From NCBI GenBank assembly GCA_017592665.1, contig JAGFNW010000007.1, positions 186,001 through 250,000 on the forward strand: a DNA stretch of 64,000 nucleotides. Direction: 5' to 3'. The notes under the pieces were generated by a model. It made no database searches. It saw only the letters and a list, made by a program, of their open reading frames with translations, and was not told where the DNA came from. The position numbers and the translations under genes were made by a program. This DNA comes from Streptosporangiaceae bacterium NEAU-GS5 (GTDB taxonomy: Bacteria; Actinomycetota; Actinomycetes; Streptosporangiales; Streptosporangiaceae). Of the stretch, positions 29,315-37,223 are shown piece after piece. Each line of letters starts with the position of its first letter. The first letter of the stretch is position 1.

Positions 29315-30451
29315 ATGACGATTGCGAAGGAGATCGCGAAGGAGGTCATCACTCCGGCCGCCGCTCCGGCTGCGGCCCCGACCACGCCGGACGGGCTGCC
29401 CATGGCCCTGTGGCTGGACGACGGCGACTCGCCCGCCGACGTCATCGACGCGCTCGCGCTGTCGGCGTTCACGACCGGCACCCAGCCCTGGTCGCGCTCG
29501 GCATCCCTCGACCGGGTCCGGTCCGACGCCGAGCTCACCGCCCCCGGCGGGCGCGTGGCACGCGTGGCGCGCGGCTCCGACGGCATGGAGTCGCGGCTCA
29601 TCGTCGGCGACGGCTGGACCATGCGCACGACCGTCTATCGCAGCCGCAGCGGCTTCGTCGTGGTCACCGCCGTCACCGAAGAGCTGGCACGCGGCATCCT
29701 CGAGGCGGCCACCGCCGGCGCCGAGGAGCCGCCGCCCAGCAACGCCGAGCACGTCCGCATGGGCTTCTGGTGGCGCTCCGCCAACGGCAACCGCCGCTCG
29801 CAGAAGCCCATCACGACCACGCCCTGGACGAAGATCCGCGGCAACTACACGTCCCCCGTGGCCGCACGCGTCGACCGGCTGATGGAGGTCAGGGCCGCCG
29901 ACGTGAGCGGGCGCCTGCTCCTGCTGCACGGCCGTCCCGGCACGGGCAAGACCACGCTGCTTCGCACGCTCGCACAGGAGTGGGCGTCGTGGTGTCAGGT
30001 CGACTGCGTGCTCGACCCCGAGCACCTGTTCAACGACCCCGGCTACCTGATGGACGTGGCGGTCGGCTGCGACAGCGACGACGACGAGAACAAGTGGCGG
30101 ATGCTCATCCTGGAGGACTGCGACGAGCTGATCAGCGCCGAGGCCAAGCAGTCGGCGGGCCAGGGCCTGTCGCGCCTGCTCAACCTGACCGACGGCCTGC
30201 TCGGCCAGGGCCGCGACGTGCTCGTGGCGATCACCACGAACGAGGATCTGGCCCAGCTGCACCCCGCCGTGGTCCGGCCGGGGCGCTGCCTGGCCCAGCT
30301 CGAGGTCGGCCCGCTTACCAGGGACGAGGCCACCGCCTGGCTCGGTTCGCCGGTCAGCGGCGCGGCCACGCTGGCCGAGCTGTACGCCATGCGGGACGGC
30401 GGCCCGCTCACGATCCCCGAGACGGCGCCGGAGACCGGGCTGTACCTGTAA
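29315..30451 (+). CDS. DUF5925 AAA-type ATPase
   Basis: 378 residues. The N-terminal about 180 residues match DUF5925 (MALWLDDGDSPADVIDALAL, GFVVVTAVTEELARGILE). The C-terminal AAA domain has Walker A GRPGTGKTT at about residue 207 and Walker B MLILEDCDEL near 262, then ITTNEDLAQLHPAVVRPGRC (sensor and Arg finger). The family is common in actinomycetes but its function is unknown to me. ATG chosen because it starts the conserved region; upstream frame is noise. Divergent from the nickel permease and 14 bp before a molybdopterin oxidoreductase gene. Confidence 0.88.
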   Translation: MTIAKEIAKEVITPAAAPAAAPTTPDGLPMALWLDDGDSPADVIDALALSAFTTGTQPWSRSASLDRVRSDAELTAPGGRVARVARGSDGMESRLIVGDGWTMRTTVYRSRSGFVVVTAVTEELARGILEAATAGAEEPPPSNAEHVRMGFWWRSANGNRRSQKPITTTPWTKIRGNYTSPVAARVDRLMEVRAADVSGRLLLLHGRPGTGKTTLLRTLAQEWASWCQVDCVLDPEHLFNDPGYLMDVAVGCDSDDDENKWRMLILEDCDELISAEAKQSAGQGLSRLLNLTDGLLGQGRDVLVAITTNEDLAQLHPAVVRPGRCLAQLEVGPLTRDEATAWLGSPVSGAATLAELYAMRDGGPLTIPETAPETGLYL

Positions 30452-30465
30452 GGGATGATGTCGGG

Positions 30466-31578
30466 ATGGACGCGTCAATCGCGGATGTCAGCAGGCCTGG
30501 CCGCATCGCGCAGCCGGACGAGGGCATCAGCATGGAAGAACTCGCACTGGCCGCCCGGAATCACGGAATGCCGTTGGAAGCCCTGCGGTATGACGTGACT
30601 CCGGTCGGCCTGCACTACTTGCTGATTCATTACGACATCCCGCTCGCCGTCCAGGAAGACTGGCACGTCACCGTCGGCGGGCTGGTCGGGAATCCGCTGT
30701 CGTTGAGCGTCGCCGACCTGCGCGGCATGCCCGCGTCGACCGTACGCGTGACCATGGAATGCGCCGGAAACGGCCGCGCCCGGCTCGCGCCCCGCCCCGT
30801 CAGCCAGCCCTGGCTCGTCGAGGCCGTCGGCACGGCCGAATGGACGGGCGTGCCGCTGCGCCACGTCCTCGACGCCGCCGGGCTCGACCCGTCCGCCGTC
30901 GACCTCGTCTTCACCGGGGCCGACCACGGGGTCGAGCGGTCGATCGAGCAGGACTACCAGCGCGGCCTGTCCGTCGGCGATGCCATGCGTGACGAGATCC
31001 TGCTGGCGTACGAGATGAACGGCGGCCCGCTGCCACCCCAGCACGGCTTCCCCCTGCGGCTCGTGGTCCCCGGCTGGTACGGCATGGCCCACGTGAAGTG
31101 GCTGCGCGACATCACCGCCATCGACCGGCCGTTCGACGGATTCCAGAACGTCGAGGCCTACCGGCTCCGCCGTGAGATCGGCGAACCCGGCGAGCCCGTG
31201 ACCTGGATCGCCCCACGCGCTCTGCTCGTGCCGCCAGGCTTCCCCGACTTCATGTCCCGCGCCCGCGTCGTACGGCCGGGCGAGGTCATCCTGGAAGGAC
31301 GCGCCTGGTCCGGCCGCGCCCCCGTCGAACGCGTCGAGGTGAGCGCCGACGGCGGCGAGACCTGGATGGCCGCCGACCTCGAGCCCGACCCCGGACACCG
31401 GTGGGCCTGGCGACGCTGGACCTGCCGATGGACGGCCGCGCCAGGCTCCCACCTGCTGACCGTCCGTGTCTTCGACGCCGACGGCCCGCAGCCGGTGCAC
31501 CCCGATTGGAACCGCGGCGGCTTCGCCAACAACGCCGTCCAACTCGTCCCCGTGACCTGCCTACCGGAAGACCAGTGA
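30466..31578 (+). CDS. Molybdopterin-dependent sulfite oxidase family protein
   Basis: 370 residues. The oxidoreductase molybdopterin domain has the Mo-ligand Cys at residue 99 (VTMECAGNGR), GTAEWTGVPLRHVLDAAG, FTGADHGVE and LAYEMNGGPLPPQHGFPLRL. The Mo-co dimerisation domain follows (ISP-like SRARVVRPGEVILEGRAWSG, VERVEVSADGGETW). No signal peptide, so cytosolic. The reaction is probably oxidation of sulfite or reduction of a sulfoxide-like compound; the redox partner is not encoded nearby. Its TGA overlaps the ATG of the next gene. Confidence 0.93.
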   Translation: MDASIADVSRPGRIAQPDEGISMEELALAARNHGMPLEALRYDVTPVGLHYLLIHYDIPLAVQEDWHVTVGGLVGNPLSLSVADLRGMPASTVRVTMECAGNGRARLAPRPVSQPWLVEAVGTAEWTGVPLRHVLDAAGLDPSAVDLVFTGADHGVERSIEQDYQRGLSVGDAMRDEILLAYEMNGGPLPPQHGFPLRLVVPGWYGMAHVKWLRDITAIDRPFDGFQNVEAYRLRREIGEPGEPVTWIAPRALLVPPGFPDFMSRARVVRPGEVILEGRAWSGRAPVERVEVSADGGETWMAADLEPDPGHRWAWRRWTCRWTAAPGSHLLTVRVFDADGPQPVHPDWNRGGFANNAVQLVPVTCLPEDQ

Positions 31579-32072
31579 TGACAAGAGTCCCGTTCACCGG
31601 GGATGAGAAGGAAAGCCTGCACGCCAGCCTCGAGCGGCACCGCGACGTGGTGCTATGGAAGCTCGACGGCCTCAGCGACGAGCAGGTGCGGCGGCCCATG
31701 GTCCCGTCCGGAACCAACCTGCTCGGCCTGGTCAAACACCTGGCCGCGGTCGAATACAGCTGGTTCTGCGAAACCTTCGGCCGCGAAACCGAGCCGCTGC
31801 CGTTCGATGACGACGACCCCGACGCCGACCTGCGCGTGACCCCCGACGAGACCACGGCCGAGGTGGTCGCCTTCTACGGCCGGGCGCGCGCCGCCGCCGA
31901 CGAGGTGATCCGCGACCTCGAGGTCGACACGCTCGGCACGGCCTGGTTCGGCGACCCCGTGACGCTCCGCTGGGTCCTCATCCACATGATCGAAGAAACC
32001 GCCCGCCACGCCGGCCACATGGACATCCTCCGCGAACTCCTGGACACCACCACCGGCGACCACCCCGAATAG
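31578..32072 (+). CDS. DinB/DUF664 family protein
   Basis: 164 residues, a four-helix DinB-like fold. SLHASLERHRDVVLWKLDGL, NLLGLVKHLAAVEYSWFCETF and HMIEETARHAGHMDILREL contain the three His of the predicted metal site (KHL, ETARHAGH). Such proteins act as thiol-dependent S-transferases (mycothiol or bacillithiol) in some cases. The start overlaps the stop of the sulfite oxidase-like gene (TGATG), so they are co-translated. Confidence 0.92.
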   Translation: MTRVPFTGDEKESLHASLERHRDVVLWKLDGLSDEQVRRPMVPSGTNLLGLVKHLAAVEYSWFCETFGRETEPLPFDDDDPDADLRVTPDETTAEVVAFYGRARAAADEVIRDLEVDTLGTAWFGDPVTLRWVLIHMIEETARHAGHMDILRELLDTTTGDHPE

Positions 32073-32088
32073 CCCACATCCAACCCAC

Positions 32089-32781
32089 CTACGGCCAACC
32101 CCCATGCGGCCCGCCCGCCGCCGCCTCCGCCTCGTCGAATCGCTCTTGCGCTCGCAGCACCCTCGCCAGGCCATCCCTGCTCGCGGCGGTATCGGGATGG
32201 TCTTCGCCCAGCACTCTCCGGCACCCTTCCAGCACCGCCCTGTGCTCGGCTTCGGCCCCCTCCAGCCGGCCCACCAGCTCCAGCGTGACCGCCCATAAGA
32301 TGCGGCTCGCCAAAGTCGCAGGGTGATCGGCACCCAACACCCTCCGCCGCGCCGCCACCACGGTGCTCTGTTCCTCCTGAGCCTCCGGGTATCGCTGGAG
32401 GATCAGCAAGGTCCGCGCCAGGCCATGCCGGCTCTCCAGGGTGGCCACGTGATCGTCGCCAAGCGCCTCGCGGCGGAGCTCGACCACCTGCCGAAACTCG
32501 ACTTCGGCCTCTTCCATCCGCCACAGGGCGGCAAGCACCGCGGCCAAGTCGTTCTGGCTGTTCAACGTATCCAGATGCGCGGCCCCCAGCACCCTCTGCC
32601 GGGCCTCGACCACCGGACGATACGCAGCCGCGGAATCCTCCAGCCGGCCGAGCCTCCACAGCTCACCGGCCACGTTGGCGCGGGCTGCCAGCGTCCTGGG
32701 GTGATTCTCCCCGAGCGTCCTTCGCAGCCGCGCCAGCTCGGTGCGTGACAACCAGAGCCGATCCTCATCCCGTCCAGCCAT
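32089..32781 (-). CDS. Tetratricopeptide repeat protein
   Basis: 230 residues from ATG at 32779-32781 behind GGGAGGG. About four 42-residue kinesin-light-chain-type repeats are visible, each with an LG-x-H/D-HP-x-TL core: LGENHPRTLAARANVA, LGAAHLDTLNSQNDLA, LGDDHVATLESRHGLA, LGADHPATLASRILWA and LGEDHPDTAASRDGLA. In actinomycetes such repeats usually form the C-terminal part of large NB-ARC proteins; here they stand alone with no ATPase domain, so this may be a detached or truncated sensor part. Function unknown. Confidence 0.82.
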   Translation of the reverse strand: MAGRDEDRLWLSRTELARLRRTLGENHPRTLAARANVAGELWRLGRLEDSAAAYRPVVEARQRVLGAAHLDTLNSQNDLAAVLAALWRMEEAEVEFRQVVELRREALGDDHVATLESRHGLARTLLILQRYPEAQEEQSTVVAARRRVLGADHPATLASRILWAVTLELVGRLEGAEAEHRAVLEGCRRVLGEDHPDTAASRDGLARVLRAQERFDEAEAAAGGPHGGWP

Positions 32782-32927
32782 CGCCGCCCTCCCGCGTGCC
32801 GGCCCAGCCCTCACTTACGAGCCTGCCACCCCCGCCAACGCATCGGCCGCCTCGTTTCGCGGCGTGCTGCGATGATGGCGCGCACAACGCCGATGCGAGT
32901 CTTTTCGTTAGGAGGACGGGCCGTCCG

Positions 32928-33605
32928 ATGGCCGATCAGTCGCGAGATCCCGGCGGCGCGGGCGACTCCTGGCGCGCCGCGGCCGCCTATCTCCTCGGAT
33001 TCGCCGGTGGCCTGATCTTCGTGCGGAGCCCGCGGACCGGCGTGCGATTCCATGCCATACAGTCGATCCTCATCGACGTCGCGGCCGCGGTTTACTCAAT
33101 CGCGAGCCTGGTAGTGGCGGGCGCCTACGCCTCTATTCGATATCCAGGGAAGGCGTCGACGATCCCACCGGACGACGTCGTCATGTGGACGTGGGCCGTC
33201 ACATCCGTGCTTGGACCCCTCGCCCTGCACGTCGTCTTGGCTCTCGCGACGCTGACCGGCCGGAGCCCGCGTGTCCCCTTTCTCTGGCGCGTGGCATCGA
33301 CCTTTACGCCTGTCCCGGACACCCGGAGGAAGACCCGCTCGGCCCCGCAGGACTTCAACGCGATCTGGACCCGCATCGCGCTGCATGAAGGCCAGGATTT
33401 CCGCCTCCGGCACGGCGGGCTCTTCCACTACCAGCTGTACGGGGACGAGATCCTTCCCAACCGGACCACGATCGGCATCCACCGCTCCCATTTCGAACGC
33501 GCCTGGAACCGTCGCCCGCTGACCGGGCCCGGCCGAATCGGCAAGGATGTCATCGGTCCTTCGTACGTTTACGCGATCCTCACCGACCCGAGGATCACCC
33601 TGTGA
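32928..33605 (+). CDS. Membrane protein with DUF4870-like N-terminus
   Basis: 225 residues from ATG at 32928 (AGGAGG upstream). Residues about 12-110 hold three hydrophobic segments and FVRSPRTGVRFHAIQSIL, as in DUF4870-type membrane proteins. The C-terminal 110 residues are soluble and contain DFNAIWTRIALHEGQDFRL, LFHYQLYGDEILPNRTTIGIHRSHFE and FAW-like segments that I do not recognise as a family. The two halves together may be unusual. No operon partner. Confidence 0.72.
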   Translation: MADQSRDPGGAGDSWRAAAAYLLGFAGGLIFVRSPRTGVRFHAIQSILIDVAAAVYSIASLVVAGAYASIRYPGKASTIPPDDVVMWTWAVTSVLGPLALHVVLALATLTGRSPRVPFLWRVASTFTPVPDTRRKTRSAPQDFNAIWTRIALHEGQDFRLRHGGLFHYQLYGDEILPNRTTIGIHRSHFERAWNRRPLTGPGRIGKDVIGPSYVYAILTDPRITL

Positions 33606-33624
33606 AGTCGCCGTAGACCGCTTA

Positions 33625-34044
33625 TCAGCGGTCTGGGATGGCCAGTCCGGGCCGTTCGTCGTCCCATGCCATCGAGCTGATCCTCCAGCCGTCCGGCGTA
33701 CGCACGAACTGCGTGAAGATAACGCCCTTGCCCTCCATGGGCGCACCGTCGATGACGCCGCTCTTCTCGTACGTGCTCATGCGATGGGCCACGTTCCCGA
33801 ACGATTCGGTCACGCCGGCGAGCTCGGCCTCATGGAAGGCGGTCAGCACGCCCCCGTCGACCATGGCCTGCCGCGAATCAGCGAACTCCGCGACGCTGGA
33901 AATCTCAGGGGATTCACCGCTGTTCCTGATCAGCATTCCCTGCGGCAGGAACAGGTCGTGCAGTTCGCCGTACGCCGGCCGCCCTCCCGGCTCGAACGAG
34001 ACGGCGTGAAAGAACGCAGCGATGAGGCCCTCGAACTCGGTCAC
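33625..34044 (-). CDS. SnoaL/NTF2-like domain protein
   Basis: 139 residues from GTG at 34042-34044. The cone-shaped NTF2 fold is suggested by FEGLIAAFFHAVSFEPGG, LHDLFLPQGMLIRNSG, FADSRQAMVDGGVLTAFHEAEL and VIFTQFVRTPDGWRISSMAWDDE. Similar to DUF4440 or SnoaL-like proteins of unknown substrate. It converges with the preceding membrane protein gene and is divergent from the next one. Confidence 0.82.
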   Translation of the reverse strand: MTEFEGLIAAFFHAVSFEPGGRPAYGELHDLFLPQGMLIRNSGESPEISSVAEFADSRQAMVDGGVLTAFHEAELAGVTESFGNVAHRMSTYEKSGVIDGAPMEGKGVIFTQFVRTPDGWRISSMAWDDERPGLAIPDR

Positions 34045-34164
34045 CCCGGCAGCGTAGCCGGAGCCGCCATCCACCACCGCACCATGGCACTCAGCCGAAG
34101 GCCCCGCAGACGCGAATCTGAGAACTATGTTGCGAAGAGTGATTTGTGATGCAAACCTAATGCC

Positions 34165-34890
34165 ATGACAGACGAATCTGCCCTCTCCCCAGACATCGCC
34201 CGGCAGGTCTTCTCGGCCACGGAACACCTCACCCAACGCGTACGCCAGGCACAGCGCGGCACCTGGTTCCCGCTCGTGCTGCTCGGCCTGGTGGTCGTCG
34301 CGGCGGCGCCCTTCTACCGCTTGGGGCGGCAGGTCGTGACGTGCGACCCGGCCCTGGGCGCCCGTGGCGGTGTGGAGATCATCCACAAGGGCACCTGCGT
34401 CCAGGTCATCGGCTGGCCGGCCGGCGTCTACTGGATCTCCGCCTTCGTCCTGACGTACGCGGCGATCGCCGTCTTCTATGTTCACCGGGCCCGTAGCCGT
34501 GGGGTGGGCGCCCGCATCCTGCCGTATGTCGGCGCCGGAGTCGCGGTCGGGCTGGTCTTCGGCGTCCTGTCGGGATGGGCGCAGCAACTGAACCTGGCAG
34601 CCATGTCACCGACCGGCCCGGTCGCCGTCGGCCTGGTGCCGCTGATCTCCATCAGCCTGGCCCTGTTCGTCCTCGCCCGCGTGGAACGCAGCTGGGCCGT
34701 ACTCGCCTTCGCCATCGGCTATCTGGTGGTGACGCTCCTGGCCTGTGGCATCGGCACGCGCAACTTGGGCCTGACCATCAACGCGGACCTCTCACCGATG
34801 TGGAGCTTCTTCCCCGCCCTGGCAGTGACCGGTGGTGTGCTCCTCCTCGGCGGAGCGGGCTTCGCGCTCGCCGAACGGCGCCACGCATGA
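34165..34890 (+). CDS. Multi-pass membrane protein of unknown function
   Basis: 241 residues. After a 30-residue cytosolic head (SATEHLTQRVRQAQRG) there are about six hydrophobic segments, including FPLVLLGLVVVAAAPFY, GVYWISAFVLTYAAIAVFYV, ILPYVGAGVAVGLVFGVLSG and GPVAVGLVPLISISLALFVL. Two Cys lie in the first outer loop (VTCDPALGA, KGTCVQV). Its stop overlaps the start of a winged-helix regulator, so the pair is co-translated and the regulator probably controls this membrane protein. Confidence 0.82.
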   Translation: MTDESALSPDIARQVFSATEHLTQRVRQAQRGTWFPLVLLGLVVVAAAPFYRLGRQVVTCDPALGARGGVEIIHKGTCVQVIGWPAGVYWISAFVLTYAAIAVFYVHRARSRGVGARILPYVGAGVAVGLVFGVLSGWAQQLNLAAMSPTGPVAVGLVPLISISLALFVLARVERSWAVLAFAIGYLVVTLLACGIGTRNLGLTINADLSPMWSFFPALAVTGGVLLLGGAGFALAERRHA

Positions 34891-35210
34891 CCCACCCCGC
34901 GAATGAGATCGACGACGTCGTTCACCAGCGCGTACGGCTGGGCATCCTGACCGTCGCGCATGAGGCGCGGCGAGTGGAGTTCGGCTTTCTGCGTACGACA
35001 CTGGACCTGACGGTCGGCAACCTCTCCCAGCACCTGACCGTCCTGGAGAAGGCCGGCCTGATCGAAATCGAGAAGGGCTACGAGGGCAGGCGCGGCCGTA
35101 CGTGGATTCACCTCACGGCGGCCGGCAAGAAGGCCCTGCGCGACGAGATCGCCCGGCTGAAGGAGCTCATCCGACAGGTAGAGGCAAGCCAGGAGAAAGA
35201 CCCGACGTGA
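34887..35210 (+). CDS. Winged-helix transcriptional regulator (HTH_34, ArsR/MarR-like)
   Basis: 107 residues, one winged-helix domain: VHQRVRLGILTVAHEARRVEFGF, LDLTVGNLSQHLTVLEKAGLI, EGRRGRTWIHLTAAGKKAL, then a C-terminal helix for dimerisation. This matches the short Pfam HTH_34 regulators, which commonly follow a membrane-protein gene as here. The ATG overlaps the upstream stop (ATGA). Ligand unknown. Confidence 0.9.
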   Translation: MTHPANEIDDVVHQRVRLGILTVAHEARRVEFGFLRTTLDLTVGNLSQHLTVLEKAGLIEIEKGYEGRRGRTWIHLTAAGKKALRDEIARLKELIRQVEASQEKDPT

Positions 35211-35332
35211 CGCCTGAGCCGGCGGCCCGCCCGCCCAAGCCGAGGCCGAGCGTCGGGGGGTTTCGGCCAAGATCCCTGGAGGGCCGCGGGGTCACCAATC
35301 GACCGTCTCGACACTTTGCCCTTGAGCTAACC

Positions 35333-35347
35333 ATTGCGGTTTGCAAT
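35333..35347. promoter_or_regulatory. Candidate ArsR-family operator
   Basis: ATTGC-GGTTT-GCAAT is a perfect 5-bp inverted repeat ending ten bases before the ATG at 35358. CAATAC within it could serve as -10 of a leaderless transcript. Position and symmetry fit autorepression by the downstream ArsR protein. Confidence 0.5.
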
Positions 35348-35357
35348 ACTTAGCCAC

Positions 35358-35696
35358 ATGGCACAGTATTCGGCGCAACTGGACGGCGTGTTCGTCGCCC
35401 TCGCCGACCCGACCCGCCGCGCCGTCGTGCGGCGCCTCGGCCGCGGGCCTACAAGCGTCGGCGACCTCGCCCGCGAGTTCCCGATGACCCTCCCGTCGTT
35501 CATGAAGCACGTACGGACGCTCGAATCGAACGGGCTCATTCAAACGGTCAAGTCCGGGCGCGTGCGTACGTGTGTGCTCAACCGTGAGCGACTCGCCCTC
35601 ATCGACGATTGGCTCTTCGAGCAGCGCCGGATCTGGGAGGAGCGGACCGACCGCCTCGAACAGTTCGTGACCGATCCGAAGGAGAACATGCAATGA
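35358..35696 (+). CDS. ArsR family transcriptional regulator (SdpR type)
   Basis: 112 residues from ATG at 35358. AQYSAQLDGVFVALADPTRRAVVRRLGRGPTSVGDLA and FPMTLPSFMKHVRTLESNGLI are typical of SdpR-like ArsR regulators that are paired with SRPBCC proteins. No metal-binding Cys motif is present. It overlaps the SRPBCC gene (ATGA) and heads a three-gene unit with a RibD-like reductase. Confidence 0.92.
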   Translation: MAQYSAQLDGVFVALADPTRRAVVRRLGRGPTSVGDLAREFPMTLPSFMKHVRTLESNGLIQTVKSGRVRTCVLNRERLALIDDWLFEQRRIWEERTDRLEQFVTDPKENMQ

Positions 35697-36169
35697 ATCC
35701 CGACCTCGACCTTGGCCTGGAGCGGATCATCCGCGCCCCCCTGGCGACCGTGTGGAGCGCATGGACCGACCCGTCCCGGCTTGAGCAGTGGTGGGTCCCG
35801 GCTCCGTCTCGCTGCCGAGTGGTCCGCTTGGATCTGCGGCCTGGTGGGGCGTTCGTGACGCGGCTCAGTGATGACGGGGCCGACTTCGTCCCGCACCTGG
35901 ACGCGTGCTTCCTCGCCGTCGATGAGCTCGAGCGGATCGTGTTCACCAACGCGATCGACAGCACGTGGCGTCCCGCGAATGCCATCCCAATCTTGATGAC
36001 CGCCACGATCACGCTGAGCGATCACCCGGACGGCACTGACTACCGCGTGGTCGTCCGGCACGGCGACCCTGAGGCCCGCGCTCATCACGAGAAACTCGGC
36101 ATGGCCGAAGGTTGGGGTTCGGTCACGGGCCAGTTGGCCGCGCTCGCCGAGAGCATGGTCACGCGATGA
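35693..36169 (+). CDS. SRPBCC (AHSA1-like) domain protein
   Basis: 158 residues. LERIIRAPLATVWSAWTDPSRLEQWWVP, CRVVRLDLRPGGAFVTRL and the C-terminal GWGSVTGQLAALAESM are the landmarks of the AHSA1/CalC branch of START-like domains, which bind hydrophobic ligands. The gene overlaps both neighbours by 4 bp. ArsR-SRPBCC pairs are widespread; the ligand is unknown. Confidence 0.92.
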   Translation: MNPDLDLGLERIIRAPLATVWSAWTDPSRLEQWWVPAPSRCRVVRLDLRPGGAFVTRLSDDGADFVPHLDACFLAVDELERIVFTNAIDSTWRPANAIPILMTATITLSDHPDGTDYRVVVRHGDPEARAHHEKLGMAEGWGSVTGQLAALAESMVTR

Positions 36170-36792
36170 AGATCACTGTCACCGAGTTCGTCACGCTCGA
36201 CGGGGTAAGCCAGGGACCCGGCTCGCCGGACGAGGACACCAGCGACGGCTTCACCCGCGGCGGGTGGCTCGTGCCCTACATCGACGAGACGTTCGTCCGC
36301 CGGGCCTCCGACTGGCTCGACCTCGCCGACGGCCTGCTGCTCGGCCGGCGCACGTACGAGGCTTTCGCACGCGACTGGCCGAAGATCACCGACCCGGCCG
36401 ATCCGTTTACCGAGCGGATGAACGGGCTACCGAAGTACGTCGTGTCGAACACCCTCACCGAAGGGACCTGGCACCCCACGACCGTGCTCACGGGCGACCC
36501 GGTCCAGGCGGTCGCTGAGCTCAAAGGACGACAGGGACGGGAGCTCCAGATCCATGGCAGCGCCCGCTTGGGCGACACGCTACTAGCGGCAGGCCTGATC
36601 GACACGCTTCGCCTCGTAGTCGCCCCCGCAGTCCTCCGGGCCGGTCGGCGCCTTCTGGCAGGCCCGGGCGCGACGTCGGGTCTCCGTCTGGTCCACCATG
36701 AGGCGACGCCGAACGGCCTGCTGCTCCTCGAATACGAGACGACAGGCCGAGCACCCCAAGGCGAATACGAAGGCCTCACCGCCTTCGTCTAG
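36166..36792 (+). CDS. Dihydrofolate reductase/RibD C-terminal domain family protein
   Basis: 208 residues. MKITVTEFVTLDGVSQGPGSPDED, LADGLLLGRRTYEAFARDWP, KYVVSNTLTEGTW and LQIHGSARLGDTLLAAGLIDTLRLVVAPAVL (given in two parts by their positions about 120-150) identify the RibD_C/YyaP-like family, probably NADPH-dependent. The substrate is not folate-specific by sequence. Last gene of the ArsR-SRPBCC-reductase unit, start overlapping the upstream stop. Confidence 0.9.
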   Translation: MKITVTEFVTLDGVSQGPGSPDEDTSDGFTRGGWLVPYIDETFVRRASDWLDLADGLLLGRRTYEAFARDWPKITDPADPFTERMNGLPKYVVSNTLTEGTWHPTTVLTGDPVQAVAELKGRQGRELQIHGSARLGDTLLAAGLIDTLRLVVAPAVLRAGRRLLAGPGATSGLRLVHHEATPNGLLLLEYETTGRAPQGEYEGLTAFV

Positions 36793-37112
36793 GCAGCGAA
36801 GCGACCTGAAGAAACCGTGGCCAGCGATCATACTTGTCGCCCCCGCGACACACGGGAAAGCGCGGGAATCGAAGGCAGTCGTGAGCAACCGCGCGACAAG
36901 CCGATGAGAGACGTGCTGATCGCCGGAGGAATCCGCGCGGTCGTCGGCATGCAGGCCGGTTGCACGTACCAGCGGATGCAATCAGCACCACGGGCTCTGG
37001 GCCGGGAGTCGAGGTCGACCCGCCCGAATCGGGCCGGCCCGGTGAGCGTCTGCCAGACCTTGTCCGGACAAACGAAGAGCCCCCGACCAAGCGCCAGGGG
37101 CTTTCAGATCCG
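36793..37112. other. 320-bp interval without a recognised gene
   Basis: Between the RibD-like gene and tRNA-Thr. No credible coding frame on either strand; the only structure I see is the tRNA terminator hairpin at its right end. The 3' boundary of a tRNA gene is a common integration site, but no integrase, att repeat or mobile gene is visible next to it. Confidence 0.55.
37078..37102 (-). terminator. Hairpin downstream of tRNA-Thr
   Basis: On the minus strand AGCCCC and GGGGCT enclose a 13-nt loop beginning about 11 bases after the tRNA 3' end; CTTCG follows. Likely transcription terminator of the tRNA. Confidence 0.5.
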
Positions 37113-37185
37113 AGCCGCCTTGGGGAATCGAACCCCAGACCTTCTGTTTACAAGACAGATGCTCTGCCGATTGAGCTAAGGCGGC
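37113..37185 (-). tRNA. tRNA-Thr (anticodon TGT)
   Basis: 73 nt cloverleaf on the minus strand. Acceptor arms GCCGCCT and AGGCGGC pair perfectly, discriminator T, D arm TAGCTCAATCGGCAGAGCA, anticodon stem TCTGT/ACAGA with loop CTTGTAA (anticodon TGT, threonine ACA codons), T arm with GGTTCGATTCC. The 3' CCA is not encoded. Confidence 0.95.
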
Positions 37186-37223
37186 GATGACAGGACGAGT
37201 TTAATGGGCTCAGGGCCGTACCG

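Noticed and set aside
36793-37190. An integration (att) site at tRNA-Thr.
   Set aside because: No integrase, excisionase or repeated tRNA 3' end was found within the window.
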